A stretch of 64,000 bases of DNA from Cydia pomonella. Lineage: Eukaryota; Arthropoda; Insecta; Lepidoptera; Tortricidae. Below are positions 35,541-47,512 of the stretch, one piece after another (position 1 is the stretch's first letter; the number at the start of each line of letters is the position of its first letter). The notes below the pieces were generated by a model. It saw only the letters and a list, made by a program, of their open reading frames with translations, made no database searches and was not told where the DNA came from. The stretch is taken from assembly GCF_033807575.1 (NCBI RefSeq), contig NC_084713.1, positions 9,550,703 to 9,614,702 of the forward strand. Direction: 5' to 3'. Position numbers and translations under genes: made by a program.

Positions 35541-38306
35541 TTATTATTACATTTAAACATTTGTTTTAATCCATACCTTAATCCTATAATTCAACCACAG
35601 GGTTGCAAATTAATCCAAGACTTTAAAGTTCCTACCTGATCTACCTATTCACAGTTTTTTCCGACTTGCATTTTCTTTAACCTCTTGTCCGTGTACGATA
35701 AGGATCCTGACCGCATTTTTAGTCAAAATGCATATTTCTCGAGCACATTTTTTTTTGCTCTATAGGTACGGTCACGTCGGAAAATATCGATATGGACTAA
35801 GAGCCAAAATATGTATACACTACTTTAATATAAGGACAATAAGGTGGTGTATACATATTTTTGACACTTTGTTCATATCGATATTTTTACACGTGATGAC
35901 TGTACTACACAACCGCGGTTTGGATATACCTTTATAAAACTTGTCAACGGAAAATCTTACAATGCCATGGAATATTCATTTTAAGCTAGAAGGTCGGAAT
36001 ATTATATAGAATCGTAATTAGGGCGAATACATAGAGAAATGACGCTGGAGTCGATCAAGTTTTATCAATATGTTCTCAAATACTACAGTAATTACGCTCT
36101 GCGACATAAACGCCCACCACGCTAGGATATCTTGTTGTGGTTGTCAAATGTCAATCCTTATTATTACAGAGAGCATTCCGGCTCTCCCAGTTCCCATGGC
36201 TCGGCCTGGAAACAATTTCACATCTTTACACAACATATTCACAAAGCGACGGGCGCTTATTTGCGTTGGTGACTCGAACGAATTAGGACGGACTATGGGA
36301 GTTCAAAAAAGGAAAAAGACATCAAACTGTCTTAATAACTTATGCGTATGGTTGAAAGTCGTTTGAGAAATGAAGTGTGGTAGTTTTGGCTTCTTCGGGT
36401 TGTGCTACCGATTACGATGTCAAAAGGGTAGCCGATGTTTGTTTTATAAGTTAGTGGTGGTCGCGATGTCGCCGGGTCGCGATGTTAGGACTGGTTATTA
36501 GAGCAGACGGTGTAATCAAAGATTTCGCTGAGGTAGGTCAAATGCGGCTTGTTTTGTCCTCCGGAGCGCAGTTCGAAAATTCTAATAAGAGGTTCTGTAA
36601 GGAGTTTATGGCCTTGTTATTATGATACCTTAATTCTGAACCATACATTTTGTCTGAGGCCCTTCACAGAGTTCTTATATTCTACATATTAATTAAATTT
36701 TTGCAATATTATATGTATTAAAGGAGAGACAAAATGACTAGGTACGGAACAAACTTCTTGCTCATCGTTTTGAAAGATCGACACATTTCAAAATAACCAG
36801 TAAAACGTAAACAATGAGAGGGATTAAGATAAAAGTATTAGCCAACTTATTACTTATATTTGCTTAACTACCGTAAGCGTTGTTTGAGGACTTACTCAGC
36901 TTAAGTTAAAATACGGGTACTTACCACTTTAAAAACTATTATCCTCAAAATGGTTGTGTGATACTTGCTTTGTTTTATTTGCCTGAGAAAAGGTAAAGGA
37001 TTAAATTGATAGTGGTTGTACAAACTTGACCAAACTTGTTTCAAATTTTAACTCTTCGTCCGTGAGTTACATAGAAAATTTTACCTTTCAGTGATATTAT
37101 ACATAATAAATAGTCATTTATGCTACAAAAAATGTGTAGGTAGCAATTTTTCAATGAAATCGCGCATTCCCCTAATATGCCACCACGCACAACGCGCCTT
37201 GCATGGTTCTCTCACCACCACCACCAGTCACCACAATCAATGCGCAAAGGTGATAATTTTTGTGCTTGTGTGATATCTGGTTTGAGGGTATCCATTGAGT
37301 ATTTTGAAAGATAATTATTTGTTATCGTTGCTAAGTAGTTAAATGGTGTACGCTTTTGAATAACCGTGGCTCATATACTATACACAAAATAATACATTGC
37401 CATTCAGAAAACATCCAGTCAAGTTCCTCTGTGTACTCAACACCAACTACAATTGTGTTTTGTTTATAATTTGTAGCTGAACCAAATGTGCGAGCCCCCG
37501 TCACTTACGACTTTTTGTTCATTCAGAGCATGTTATGTCAATTACTTGTTGAACCTTAAGCACAAAATATTTCTACACTTTAACGATCCTTCGGCGTCCA
37601 CAATGGCATGGCCGGCACCCCAGCATTATCCCTCTCACGTCCCTTGTTTTATTTATTATAGAGATTTATTATTTACCTCGCTCGCACACGATGTGTCACG
37701 AATCTGGGACGAAAAAACGAGGCTATGGTAATTCGTCCGCGCACGTGACAAACTTTTTTTAAGTTTTAAAATACTTTTTTGAGATAAGGAGTTTTGACCC
37801 TGGGTGGCAATCGATGCCCAGCATTCAACTACTCTTAAGTTCTTCTTTGATTAAGAGATTAGCTACCGACTGCTGACTTAGTAGACTTGGGTAAAAAAAG
37901 TTTGCGTAAGTACCACTTCTAGCGTAATGAAAACAAACGAAATTAATTATTTTGAATAAATAGTGAAAATTTTAGTATTTTAAAATAATTAAGTATGTGG
38001 TTTAAATGTTTATGATATTAATTATCCTTCGAAACCATTTAATTAGGTAATTTCTTAATGATAGGTAGAAGTACAATAAGATCTCATTAAAGTTATCATG
38101 ATCATGAACGTTGTGGTGTATAGGTAATATATGGTTACTAAATGATAGCCAACTTAATACGTAATTTTTATGGACGAATAAAGTGTTTATCCATCTCGTT
38201 GTTATCGGTAGTAATAGTTACACTGAATGAGAAACCAAGCTTAAGTTGCAAATTCATTTAGTGACAATTGAACCCGATGTTAATATTTTGTTACATTATT
38301 ACGAGG
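35541..38306. other. Intergenic stretch, no gene recognised
   Basis: Contains one small MITE (35766-35905). Frames of 98 codons (36070) and 81 codons (37486) are unsupported. Confidence 0.4.
35766..35905. mobile_element. Palindromic MITE, 140 bases
   Basis: The left arm gtacggtcacgtcgg-aaaatatcgatatgg is mirrored by the right arm ending catatcgatatttttacacg, tgatgactgtac. Internal arms aaaatatgtatacac and gtgtatacatattttt also pair, so almost the whole element folds as one hairpin. Confidence 0.75.
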
Positions 38307-38395
38307 ATAGGCCACGGCCGCTCCGAAATCTCCTTTTCATACAAACGTAGTCCTCATTCTCCTCTCTGGATATTAACATTATTAAAAATATAAAC

Positions 38396-38611
38396 GGGCC
38401 TTACGGGTACTAAGAATGGTGCTACTTCAATGGTGTCAGCCACGAATTCGAACCCATTGTGCAAATGTACAGTCTAACGCAACTAGTTGCGACCAATCAC
38501 GCGCGTGTTGCGAACTCATTAATGGCGTTGTGGCGTTAGACTGCACGATTGGCTAGAATTCGTGTGCGTGACACCGCTGTACTAGCCCCATTCTTATTGC
38601 CCGTAAGGCCC
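38396..38611. mobile_element. Palindromic MITE (gggccttacggg ends)
   Basis: The left arm gggccttacgggtactaaga mirrors the right ending ttcttattgcccgtaaggcc. Inner blocks gtgtcagccacgaattcg and agtctaacgc are mirrored by cgaattc/gtgtgcgtgacac-type and gcgttagact sequence. It is nested within 38307-39229, so it inserted later or forms its core. Confidence 0.8.
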
Positions 38612-38754
38612 ATCCTTAGATTATGTCAATGATTGACACCGTTTTTTAAGTATTAACAACATATATGCCCATGTTTGATTCTTTTCGAATCTTAAATTAT
38701 TTTTTAAAATATATAAAAATACAGTTATTTACAATAACATTATACTTAATGGAC

Positions 38755-38804
38755 AGATATACAATACTATTACTATATAGTTATAGTAATAGTATTGTAT
38801 ATCT
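38755..38804. repeat. Perfect hairpin, 23-base stem and 4-base loop
   Basis: Arms 38755-38777 and 38782-38804 (agatatacaatactattact...) are exact reverse complements around the loop tagt. Confidence 0.9.
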
Positions 38805-39229
38805 AAACCTAAAATAGCTTAAACCTAAAATATTCATCTTTAATTATTATAAAAGTATACCTAAAAGTGCATTTAAAAATTGTTATGAAATCTGTTTTTC
38901 ACTTCAAATTTTTACACAAATAAAACAATCGAAAAAAGTCAAACATAGCGGCATGTCCGCTCCTCAGATAGCCTAGAGAGAGTTGTTATGACGGGCAAAG
39001 TTGAAGGCACCAGACCTCAGCCCCTCCCCCTACTAGATGGTGTGCTGAAATCAGTGCACATATGTAATTAAAACTGCACGAGGCATGCGCTTGGCGAGGA
39101 ATAGAAGCCTATGGAGGAATCCGGACTTCAACAGAAGGACAAGATGTCACGAATTCACGATCCTCAGCATTGAGGGACCGACTAAAGAATAAATGTCTAC
39201 GTTTGTATGGAGAAGCGACCGTGGCCTAT

Positions 39230-41050
39230 GCTCTTACGGCCCGATTCGAAGAATGAGATACGATAACGAAAAGTTTTGGTTTAGATAAGTTCTCATTTAG
39301 ATATCGTTTGTATGTCGTATAATTGACAGAAGCAGCTCGATTCGGGCAACCAATGTCACTTTGACGTTAGAAATATCGTAGAAGGATCTTACTGGGATCA
39401 CAGCGGAATCGAAATAAACGTCAATTTTGACATGTCGTAGTCATCGATCTTTTAAATATCTTTCGAAGATCTTAAACGTGTCTAAATCATTCGAATCGTG
39501 CCGTTATGCGCAAATAATGCTAGAACTCACCTTTATTCATTTATTTATGTATAGATTGCTTAAGATGGACCCGGGAAAATACTAAGGGCATGTTAATACA
39601 ATGTTTATTTTCACCTTGCAATCGATAGCGCAATACTAAAAGTAAGGGTCATAAGGAGAATTAGCTATTTATATGAAGTGGTACAGACACAGTTTTAAAT
39701 AATATGTATATAACGTGTTGTCCACTATGGGGCTCTAAATGCAGGGTTCGATTCAAGATTCAACTCGCAAAACTGATGTATGTGAACTACTGTACGTTAC
39801 GCACCTACGCTACGTTAGCACCGATCGCGACCTCGCAAAAAAAATATTGCCTAGTCAAATTATACGAAAACTGTACCTAACTGGTACAGTTTTTTTTGGG
39901 TATCGAACTGTGCTCAGCGGCTGATCCTCAGACAGCCCAAGTTAGGCTTTATATATGCTTTAAAAATTGCTAATTGGTTTTAACAGGCGATAAATGTTTT
40001 CTGTGCGAAGGCACACGAAAGATAATGTCCAAAATGTAAGTTGAGTATATCTATTTTTCGCCTTTATATTAAAAAAAATACTCATCATATCATACAGTTT
40101 GTTTAATAAGGTGACCATTATAACCTTTATGCTATAGCTTGTTTGAAAGTATAGAAATAGAACATTGTGACCTATTTTAATTCTAAAATGATGTGTTCGG
40201 CAATGAGATGTTTCCCACTCAATACATAGGCTTGTTTAATCGCTGCAAAACCACAGGACTGCCCTGACCGCGACAAACAAGCAAAAAGACAAAGATAGTG
40301 GACAGGTCTTGTTTGAAGTTCACTGTGTGCATTGCAGGCCCTCAGAATAAACACAAATATTGAGCGCTGGCACTTGACCGCTTTGTTAATTACGTCTGGG
40401 TCTATGTGTTCCATAAGTACTTATATTTCTGGTTACTTTTTAACTGACTTAAAAAACAGGCACATTTTTGGTTTTTTTTTATGTATAACCCTTATACCCA
40501 TGCTTCTTCATGATGACGTCTAAAAAAATTGGCTATTCTCTTTTGAAAGGCTTCTTCCAGTTTGCCCTTTTGTCATTAGGTAAGTGTCTGATGGTGGGAT
40601 CCTGCAGGGGGGAATTTGCAGAAGTCTTAAAATTTTAAAATACACCTTGGTATAGGTATAAGCTACAATTGGTGAAGTAGAATTTCTAATGAGGATTGTG
40701 AAATGATCAATGCGGATTTCCGTAGTGAAACACTTTATTACAGCTCTGGGATACGTACGTCCGTAGTACGTACCTAAGTGTAATTCGTATGTGATGCACC
40801 ATTCTTTTGCAGATGGATTTCAAGAATGATCAAGCACTTTTTAGGTACTAGTTCCACACTGTTGTTGGTGTAGTTACACAAATCCTGCATTCCAATTCAT
40901 TCATTTGCATGTACTAATCGTGGTAACTAAGGATAATAATAAGTTAATAATTTATGTTTAAAGCAGTTTATTGGATTATATCGCGTATAATTAATTTTAA
41001 ATACTATATGGGAGGTATATTTTAAACTAAACTTAACTACCTATTAACAG
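39230..41050. other. Intergenic stretch, no gene recognised
   Basis: Contains an 11-base perfect hairpin at 39867-39893 (aaaactgtacc, loop taact, ggtacagtttt) continuing into a T-run, reminiscent of a terminator-like structure but without an associated gene. Confidence 0.4.
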
Positions 41051-41176
41051 GTCGAAGTATACAAGAACAAATACCTAGGGACTCCGTGCACACTAAGAGA
41101 GGCAGGCATTCCATTGGTATGCTTGGAGTGCTTGGCAGACGCTCTCGAAGATGGTCATGGGGACCACAAAATATAG
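41051..41176 (+). CDS. Doubtful terminal-exon-like segment
   Basis: After an acceptor-like ctattaacag, 41 codons run open to TAG at 41174. They read VEVYKNKYLGTPCTLREAGI then PLVCLECLADALEDGHGDHKI, with more balanced base composition than the surroundings. A second frame (+2) is open for nearly as long, so coding frame is ambiguous. No upstream exon of matching phase was found. It could be a TE coding remnant. Confidence 0.2.
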   Translation, partial: VEVYKNKYLGTPCTLREAGIPLVCLECLADALEDGHGDHKI

Positions 41177-41414
41177 CCATCTGATACCACCATGAAACCA
41201 ATTCCAGTCAGTGGATATGAACCCTTATTTCAAGGCAGACTATCAAATTCTGACTTGGTATCACTTTTATGGGAAACTATTGCATTTCATTGCGGTATCA
41301 AATCGGTAAGAAATTTTGCAGTCAGCTCTTAAAAGAGCTCTACCAACCGATCAACCAACCAAACCCTTGGTTTCTTTTTAATTTAATTCTAATTAAATTA
41401 ATTCTTTGTTTCAG

Positions 41415-41484
41415 CCTGTCTACTATGGTTCCGCTAGGACACCAGTGACATTAGGACGTTATTTTCACTTAAATCTAGAACTAA
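41415..41484 (+). other. Doubtful internal-exon-like segment
   Basis: Bounded by a good acceptor (ttctttgtttcag) and the perfect donor GTAAGTA, and open in one frame (PVYYGSARTPVTLGRYFHLN). No neighbours link to it with confidence. It is possibly a chance pairing of splice motifs. Confidence 0.15.
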
Positions 41485-43548
41485 GTAAGTACTCACAAAT
41501 GAGTCATCAGCTAATAGGCAACTTAACCGTCCTATTCAAAGACAAACAAAACTATATAGTCATCTTGGATAAACCAGGCAGTTTACACGGACTTTTATTT
41601 TCTAAATTAGTCTCACATTAACACTGACTTAGTCAACCAGCGCCAGACGAGATTGAAGACAAACGATTGCCAGCAATTATCATTTCGTCTCCTAAGGTCA
41701 CACTTGATCCGTTTGCGAGACCCGGCCTCGTGAAATATTACGGATAAAATGACTTATGCTAATATGATTTCATTTAGACTTACGTCCCTTTATATTCTTG
41801 CGAAGTCTTGCCGCTCACGAAACTATGACAGGAAGTGAGGTGCATACCTTTCTTCAGGTGTCGGTAAGCGTTGGTCCATTTTTCAGTAGGTTTTTGTTTT
41901 ATTTGCCTTTCTCTTCGTGGTGAATTTGTTGTTGTTGTTTCTTTTTTTATTAGTCAAATTAGCCACTTAGTTTACTCATATGATGATAAAACTTTTCATT
42001 TAGCGTAGAACTTACAGAATTGTAACAAATATGTGTTACCTTTTTTTTCATGATCACTTTAAATTTTAAATTATTTACAGGCTCATTTACTTTCACTTCA
42101 TAGAGCCAATCAGTAATCAAAGTTACAAGTTAAATCTGACCTGAATCTCATTTTCCGATTGAGCTGAATTTTTCATTCATTTGATCTAATGAGAGAGCTG
42201 GCAGTTGCTATGAAAACTTTGTATACAACAACCGAATTTGGGCTTCTCCTTAGAATGTAACTACTTACACTAATTATATAAAGTTAAATACACTCAGCGA
42301 CAATAAATTGTATAAATAATGAACATAATGTTTTTTTTTAACGTAATGAACTAAATAAAAAAGTGTTTTCAAAAATTATACATAAATATTACCCATTATT
42401 TGGCAACCCCTGCCCCTGATGCAAAGTTATACAAGTAATCATTGTCAGTAATTACAACGTAAGAACTGTATCCCGCAGTTGGTACCCCTGATCTTGTGCG
42501 GTCCGTATCATCTGATCAAACAGTGCGGTAATTGTTTACAAGATTCACCTATATTGGTACTGTCATCGTGGTCTATGAATGCAGGTGGTATTTTTAAAGG
42601 TTCTATTGATTTTGGTTTTTTCATTTGACATGTAAGAGACCGACCACACTGAAGCTCAAATTGCATCGTCAAGATTTAATATGATCAGTTCTTATACTGA
42701 AGCTATGAGGCCAATTTGAACTTGTATTGTGACATCAGAATGATATCCGCGCGCGTGCATTTCGCTCGTAATAATCGTCAGCTTAGAGTACGTTTGTGCC
42801 ATATAAATTTTTGAGAAAAATAGTTTTTAATGATAACTTAAATAACAAAAAATATGCTATAATTGACACAAACGATAAAAAAAAAAATTTTCCAAAATTT
42901 AGTGACATATTCGTTTTTTACTATAGGATAATTATACTCTGTTAAAAGAAAATAATCAGAAAAATTGACACATAGCCAAAATTTTGTCAAGTCCTACATT
43001 GTACGTTTAATATTTACTCATCAAAAACGAATATGGCAATAATAAAAATGATTATTCATGATATTTTTCATGATTATATTAAAAATATTTGTACTATAAC
43101 TTATTTATCATTGAAGTACATATTCCAATATTTTCTAAATATAGAACTTTACGAAAAAAAATTTTTTACTTCCTTGTAAGTGTCGTATGGCACAAAAACA
43201 CCCGACGACTTGTCTGTACATGTATTGCCGAGAACGAGACGCACGGGCGACTGACATGATTTAGATATAATTTTGATGTCAGAATGTAAATTTGAATTAA
43301 CGCAGTAGATGTTTGCAACAAAACGGCGACGCGTTTTCATATCGACGCTACTATACCCTAATTCATAATTAAATTCCACCAAATCTACCAAGAAATGTCA
43401 CTGTCACAATGACATCTGTCAACGTCAGTATGACGGACCAGATTTAGTCAACCTTTTTGTAATAATAAAAAATATAAATAAGCATCTTACTTAAGTGACA
43501 AACATAATAAAATCCGTTTTTGTATGGAATACGGAAGTTACGTCAAAA
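41485..43548. other. Intergenic stretch, no gene recognised
   Basis: AT-rich with no identifiable exon or named repeat. Confidence 0.4.
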
Positions 43549-43690
43549 TATGCGACCGAAACCGGCAAAACGTTCCACTTTGTCGCTTGCCATAAGGACA
43601 CCTTGGTAGGTTATTCGTATAAAGATACAAGCAAATCTCGTCCTTATGGCAAGCGACAAAGAAGGACATTTTGCTGGTTTCGGTCATATA
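43549..43690. mobile_element. Palindromic MITE (gaccgaaaccggc family), complete
   Basis: The left arm tatgcgaccgaaaccggcaa and tttgtcgcttgccataagga are mirrored by the right arm tccttatggcaagcgacaaa and ttttgctggtttcggtcata. Arms are about 50 bases and the whole folds back. A truncated relative is at 49223. Confidence 0.88.
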
Positions 43691-44519
43691 GATCCATTTT
43701 CTATTCCTTTAATGAAACGCTGCCAATTACATAACTGCAAGGTTTTGTTAAATGTGTCGCCTATACTTCAACTCTTAGATGTTTGTTATATATATAAGTA
43801 ATTATTTATTCACTATACGTACAAAATAACTTTCAAATGTATCGCCCTTAAGCACTTGTAATTTATACAGCACAAGCCTTGCTCAGTTGGGGACTAGAGT
43901 ATTTTTAAAACATGTTGGGTACGCTGATAGGTGTCATCTCCATACAATTTATAATCTTAAAATGCCAAATCTAGCAAAATTAATATAGTAATATAATAAA
44001 TGAATAATACACATATCTTAAGACGAGAATGTAATTGTATTAAAACGGAATACCACATGTTAATGGGACTGTTTTTATTGTAAGTCTGATTATTTAAATC
44101 TGGTATTTCAAATAGTAGTAAATTATTAACTTACGTGTATTCTTTCGCCACTTACTATTAATGGAACGTTTCATCTTACTGGCAACACAGAGGTAGATTT
44201 GATAGATTTTAATTATAAATTAGGATATATATCTTGACTCAGATTTAACAATTTCCCAACTAGCAAAATAGGTACTTATTGTATTCTTCGAGCCTACCTA
44301 CTTCTTTTGTACTTATAAGATACCTGTGCTTTGCTACAAACCTGGATTTGGGCGCAGTTATAGGAGCATTCCTTGCTTACAATGATCTTATAATCAACTT
44401 GCAGAATGTCACCAAGGCTTATAATACGCGTCAGCTTGTGACTGCTGACACCAAGCAGTCTGAACTGTCTCAGTCTGAACAGGTGGAGAACACGTCATGA
44501 CCGCTGTAATTATTTCCAA

Positions 44520-44727
44520 CATAAGTGGGGATGGAAGGAGTCTCCCCTCTGCGAGTGCGGCGAAGAACAACAACCATTGAGCACATATTTTGGCGCTGCC
44601 ATCTTCACTTCTATCCCGGCCCGGCTCAGGATCTAGATGCCTTGACACCCGAGCAAAGCTGCGGACGAACAGATATAAGGACATGGCGTAACTATAATGG
44701 TTCCTAGATGACTATGGAACCCTAAAA
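44520..44727 (+). pseudogene. LINE ORF2 C-terminal fragment, frameshifted, joined to a repeat tail
   Basis: The segment reads LCECGEEQQ in one frame and TIEHIFWRCHLHFYPG then PAQDLDALTPE in the next. This matches the Cys/His finger (CxC...EH...C..H) at the C-terminus of some RNase H-bearing non-LTR elements. One frameshift near 44573 breaks it. It is followed at about 44655-44727 by a decayed end of the (GACA)-type repeat (ggacatggcgtaactataat, tggaaccctaaaaag). Confidence 0.6.
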
Positions 44728-46863
44728 AGGAGCTGAGTCATAGCAAGGGCCATAGTGCGCTGTAGTGTAGATTTAGAATATAGGTATTGCGTGCAGCCAC
44801 TTGAGTTAATTTACTCACACCGACTAATCTGTGTTCTAAGAGGACGCAGATTGGTTCTGGGAACGTTCGTGTTATATTCCAGGATTGTTACTACTGAAAT
44901 CGTATAGTAATTGTAATCGTATAAATGCTTAATAAGACCGATTTGAATACGTGCAACTTGTAATTTGAAGATACTTCTTAATACCTGATAAGTTCTTAAT
45001 ACCTCTGTAGAGAAATGTGAAAGATGAAAATAGACAAGTTTCGCCTTTTGTAGTTTTTCTTAAGTATCTTCAAAATTCTCTTCCTTAAAATTATAAAAAA
45101 ATATATGAAATCTTGACAACATGCCCTTTCACTTCATATGTCACACCTAATTTACATAAAAGGTTTCTAGTTTACTTTATTTACGTTACTCGTCTTTGCT
45201 TTATACATTATAAATAATACAAGTACATTATATACTTATAAATGCATTATTTTTTTACGAACACACATATTAAAATTATTAGAATACTCCTACCTACGTG
45301 TCGATGCTAACCGAAGACTGTTTATTTATTGACAGAAAGAAAATTGCAATTCCTATTATTTTAAACAGGTACAGTTGATATGCTGGTGCTGCTAGAAATC
45401 AAAACGACAATCATGTTTTCTTTCGAGCACTGAAATGAATATACAATGTCACTAGCTCATTAAATATATTTTTGTAAGTAAACTGTTTACAACCACTTCA
45501 CCGATAACTTGACATCAGTTACTAAGTGTGAATCACATTTTAGCTATGCCCTAGGTAATGTGTTACAAGGTGGACCTAGGTATCACGTAAGAAATTGATA
45601 AGGTTTATTACCCTATAAATCGTCACTTGTGTGGGGAAATCCAATTATTCATAGAATTTTCTAGGAATTATACTGAATATTTGTAGTAACGTGACCAGAC
45701 ATTATCTAGTTTTTTTTTTACCAACCTTTAGCACCTTGTACCGGACATATGGCCGTTGGGCCAATATAGCAAGTATGCAGACATTAAAAGTACATACTAA
45801 CACTATATTATCCCATGCATTTTAGTCATGAGAAAATAAGTAATGTCTGGCGGCTCTGGGATCTTGCTCTATTAGACATTACTACTTAAGTAAAAGGGAG
45901 GAATAACTTTGCGATCCTAACGAAATAACGGTACTTTTTGCATGTAATTTTCCATTTCGGGAGAAAATCACTTTGATTTTGATGTCGATCGCTTCAGCAT
46001 AATATATTATAGATTTTTAGGTTTCGCTTTAAAAATATATTGTCTTGTAAATAAATAAATAAAGGAAAATCTATAAACCGAGTTTTCCATTGTGTCAATG
46101 ACATACTTACTAAAAAATCAAGAAGAATGGAAATTATTTAGAAGTGGAAAAACATTTTCTCTTTTTGTATGGACGACTAATTGCTATAGGTACTCCCCTC
46201 TTAAAACACTTGTCAACATACCTCAGAGATAATTCGAAATTTATGAAACTTATTTTTAGTTGAGAAGGATCTGTTCTTTATGAACGAAAACAAATCATGA
46301 TTCACAGCCTATTACAGATCAGTACACCACAAAAACGGGATGAGTAATACAACCAGCCTTATTTATTACATGGATGTAACGACAGAAAATACCTCACCGA
46401 ACCATGCTCCCTATAATTACCTACACGATTCCGTAGTCAACTAGAAACCCTTATAGTTTAACCATGTCCTTTGTTTTGCACTAAAATATTACAGAATATT
46501 AACATTCAAGAATAAAAAATAGCGTTTAAAATATGTAAACATTATGTTACTATTAATATACAGAAATTTTTGAAATCAAAATCTATTCAAAATTATTTCC
46601 TAGCCGCGTAATCAATTTCGCTCAAGCGAATTAAAACAAATGGATTAGATCGGTCAATTCGTCAGCCATCTTGTCGAATATTAGAGCGTGCCAAATACAA
46701 TAGGACTATAATGATTACTATTATGATTCACGTCCGGAAATTCCTTGCGGATGTAAGATTTGCGTTCTCAGGCGCAAAAGAATGCGAATGAGTAACCGCG
46801 AACCGTGGTCAATTTTGGACCTTCGAATGTCGTTAAACAATGTAAATGTCGAAATTATGTCTT
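44728..46863. other. Intergenic stretch, no gene recognised
   Basis: AT-rich with no supported exon or repeat. Confidence 0.4.
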
Positions 46864-47013
46864 ACTAGCTTTTGCCCGCGGTTGCCGTCTGCCTACAGTT
46901 TAGTGATGATTTGATTACATACTTACCCGGGACTCTAACTCTTGTCATACCAAATTTCATCTGGACAGACAGAGGGAAAAGCTAATTAATTTGCATTTTT
47001 ATTATTAGAAGGG
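46864..47013. mobile_element. Old TE fragment (ctagcttttgcccgcgg type)
   Basis: ctagcttttgcccgcggttg, then ataccaaatttcatctggac followed by agacagaggg and a tattattagaagggatta end. This is a decayed copy of a very common insect element whose consensus carries the same landmarks in that order. Confidence 0.65.
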
Positions 47014-47021
47014 ATTAGTAG

Positions 47022-47512
47022 GTTCTTAGGGTAACCTAAAAAGGAAAAAAAACGGAACCCTTACAGGATCACTTTACTATCCGTCCGTCCGTTTGTTTGT
47101 CAAGACCCTTTATCTTGGGAACGCGTAGAGGCATCGAGTTGAACTTAAATTCATACTTAGGTCTACAACAGTCCCTTGAAGCTGTGAAAAAATCAAACTT
47201 CTAAGGGCCAACACACATATCTATCATACGACGTCGTATCTTGGGTATGTGTGTTGACCCCGCGATACAACGCTGCAACGGTGCACGACGCCGCAACGTG
47301 AGACGACGACGTATCGTGGGTATGTGTGTTGGTCCTAAGTTAAAAACATATATTTCGACATTCTGAAGGGAATCAAAATTGATAGCGTAATTCTCATTGA
47401 CCTTGAACTATGAAATTTGGCAAGTAATAATAAAGAAAAATCTTAAAGCTATAAATTTGAAAAGAAAAGTACGGAACCCTCGGTAGGCGAGTACGACTCA
47501 CACTTGTCCGGA
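47022..47512 (-). mobile_element. ggttccgta-type interspersed repeat, interrupted copy
   Basis: On the minus strand it starts tccggacaagtgtgagtcgt, then ctaccgagggttccgtactt, and ends with an aagggttccgtttttttt block near 47060, preceded by an acggacggacgg tract. It is a relative of the 52281 repeat. A complete palindromic element at 47201-47339 splits it. Confidence 0.7.
47201..47339. mobile_element. Palindromic MITE nested in a repeat
   Basis: The left end ctaagggccaacacacata is mirrored by tatgtgtgttggtcctaag. Internal cgacgtcgtat blocks recur in both arms. It sits inside 47022-47512. Confidence 0.8.

Larger units (their letters stand above)
38307..39229. mobile_element. TIR element with a second element nested inside
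   Basis: The left end ataggccacggccgctcc with downstream catacaaacgtag is mirrored at the right by ctacgtttgtatgg and cgaccgtggcctat. It encodes nothing. It encloses a complete palindromic element (38396-38611) and a perfect AT-rich hairpin (38755-38804). Confidence 0.7.
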
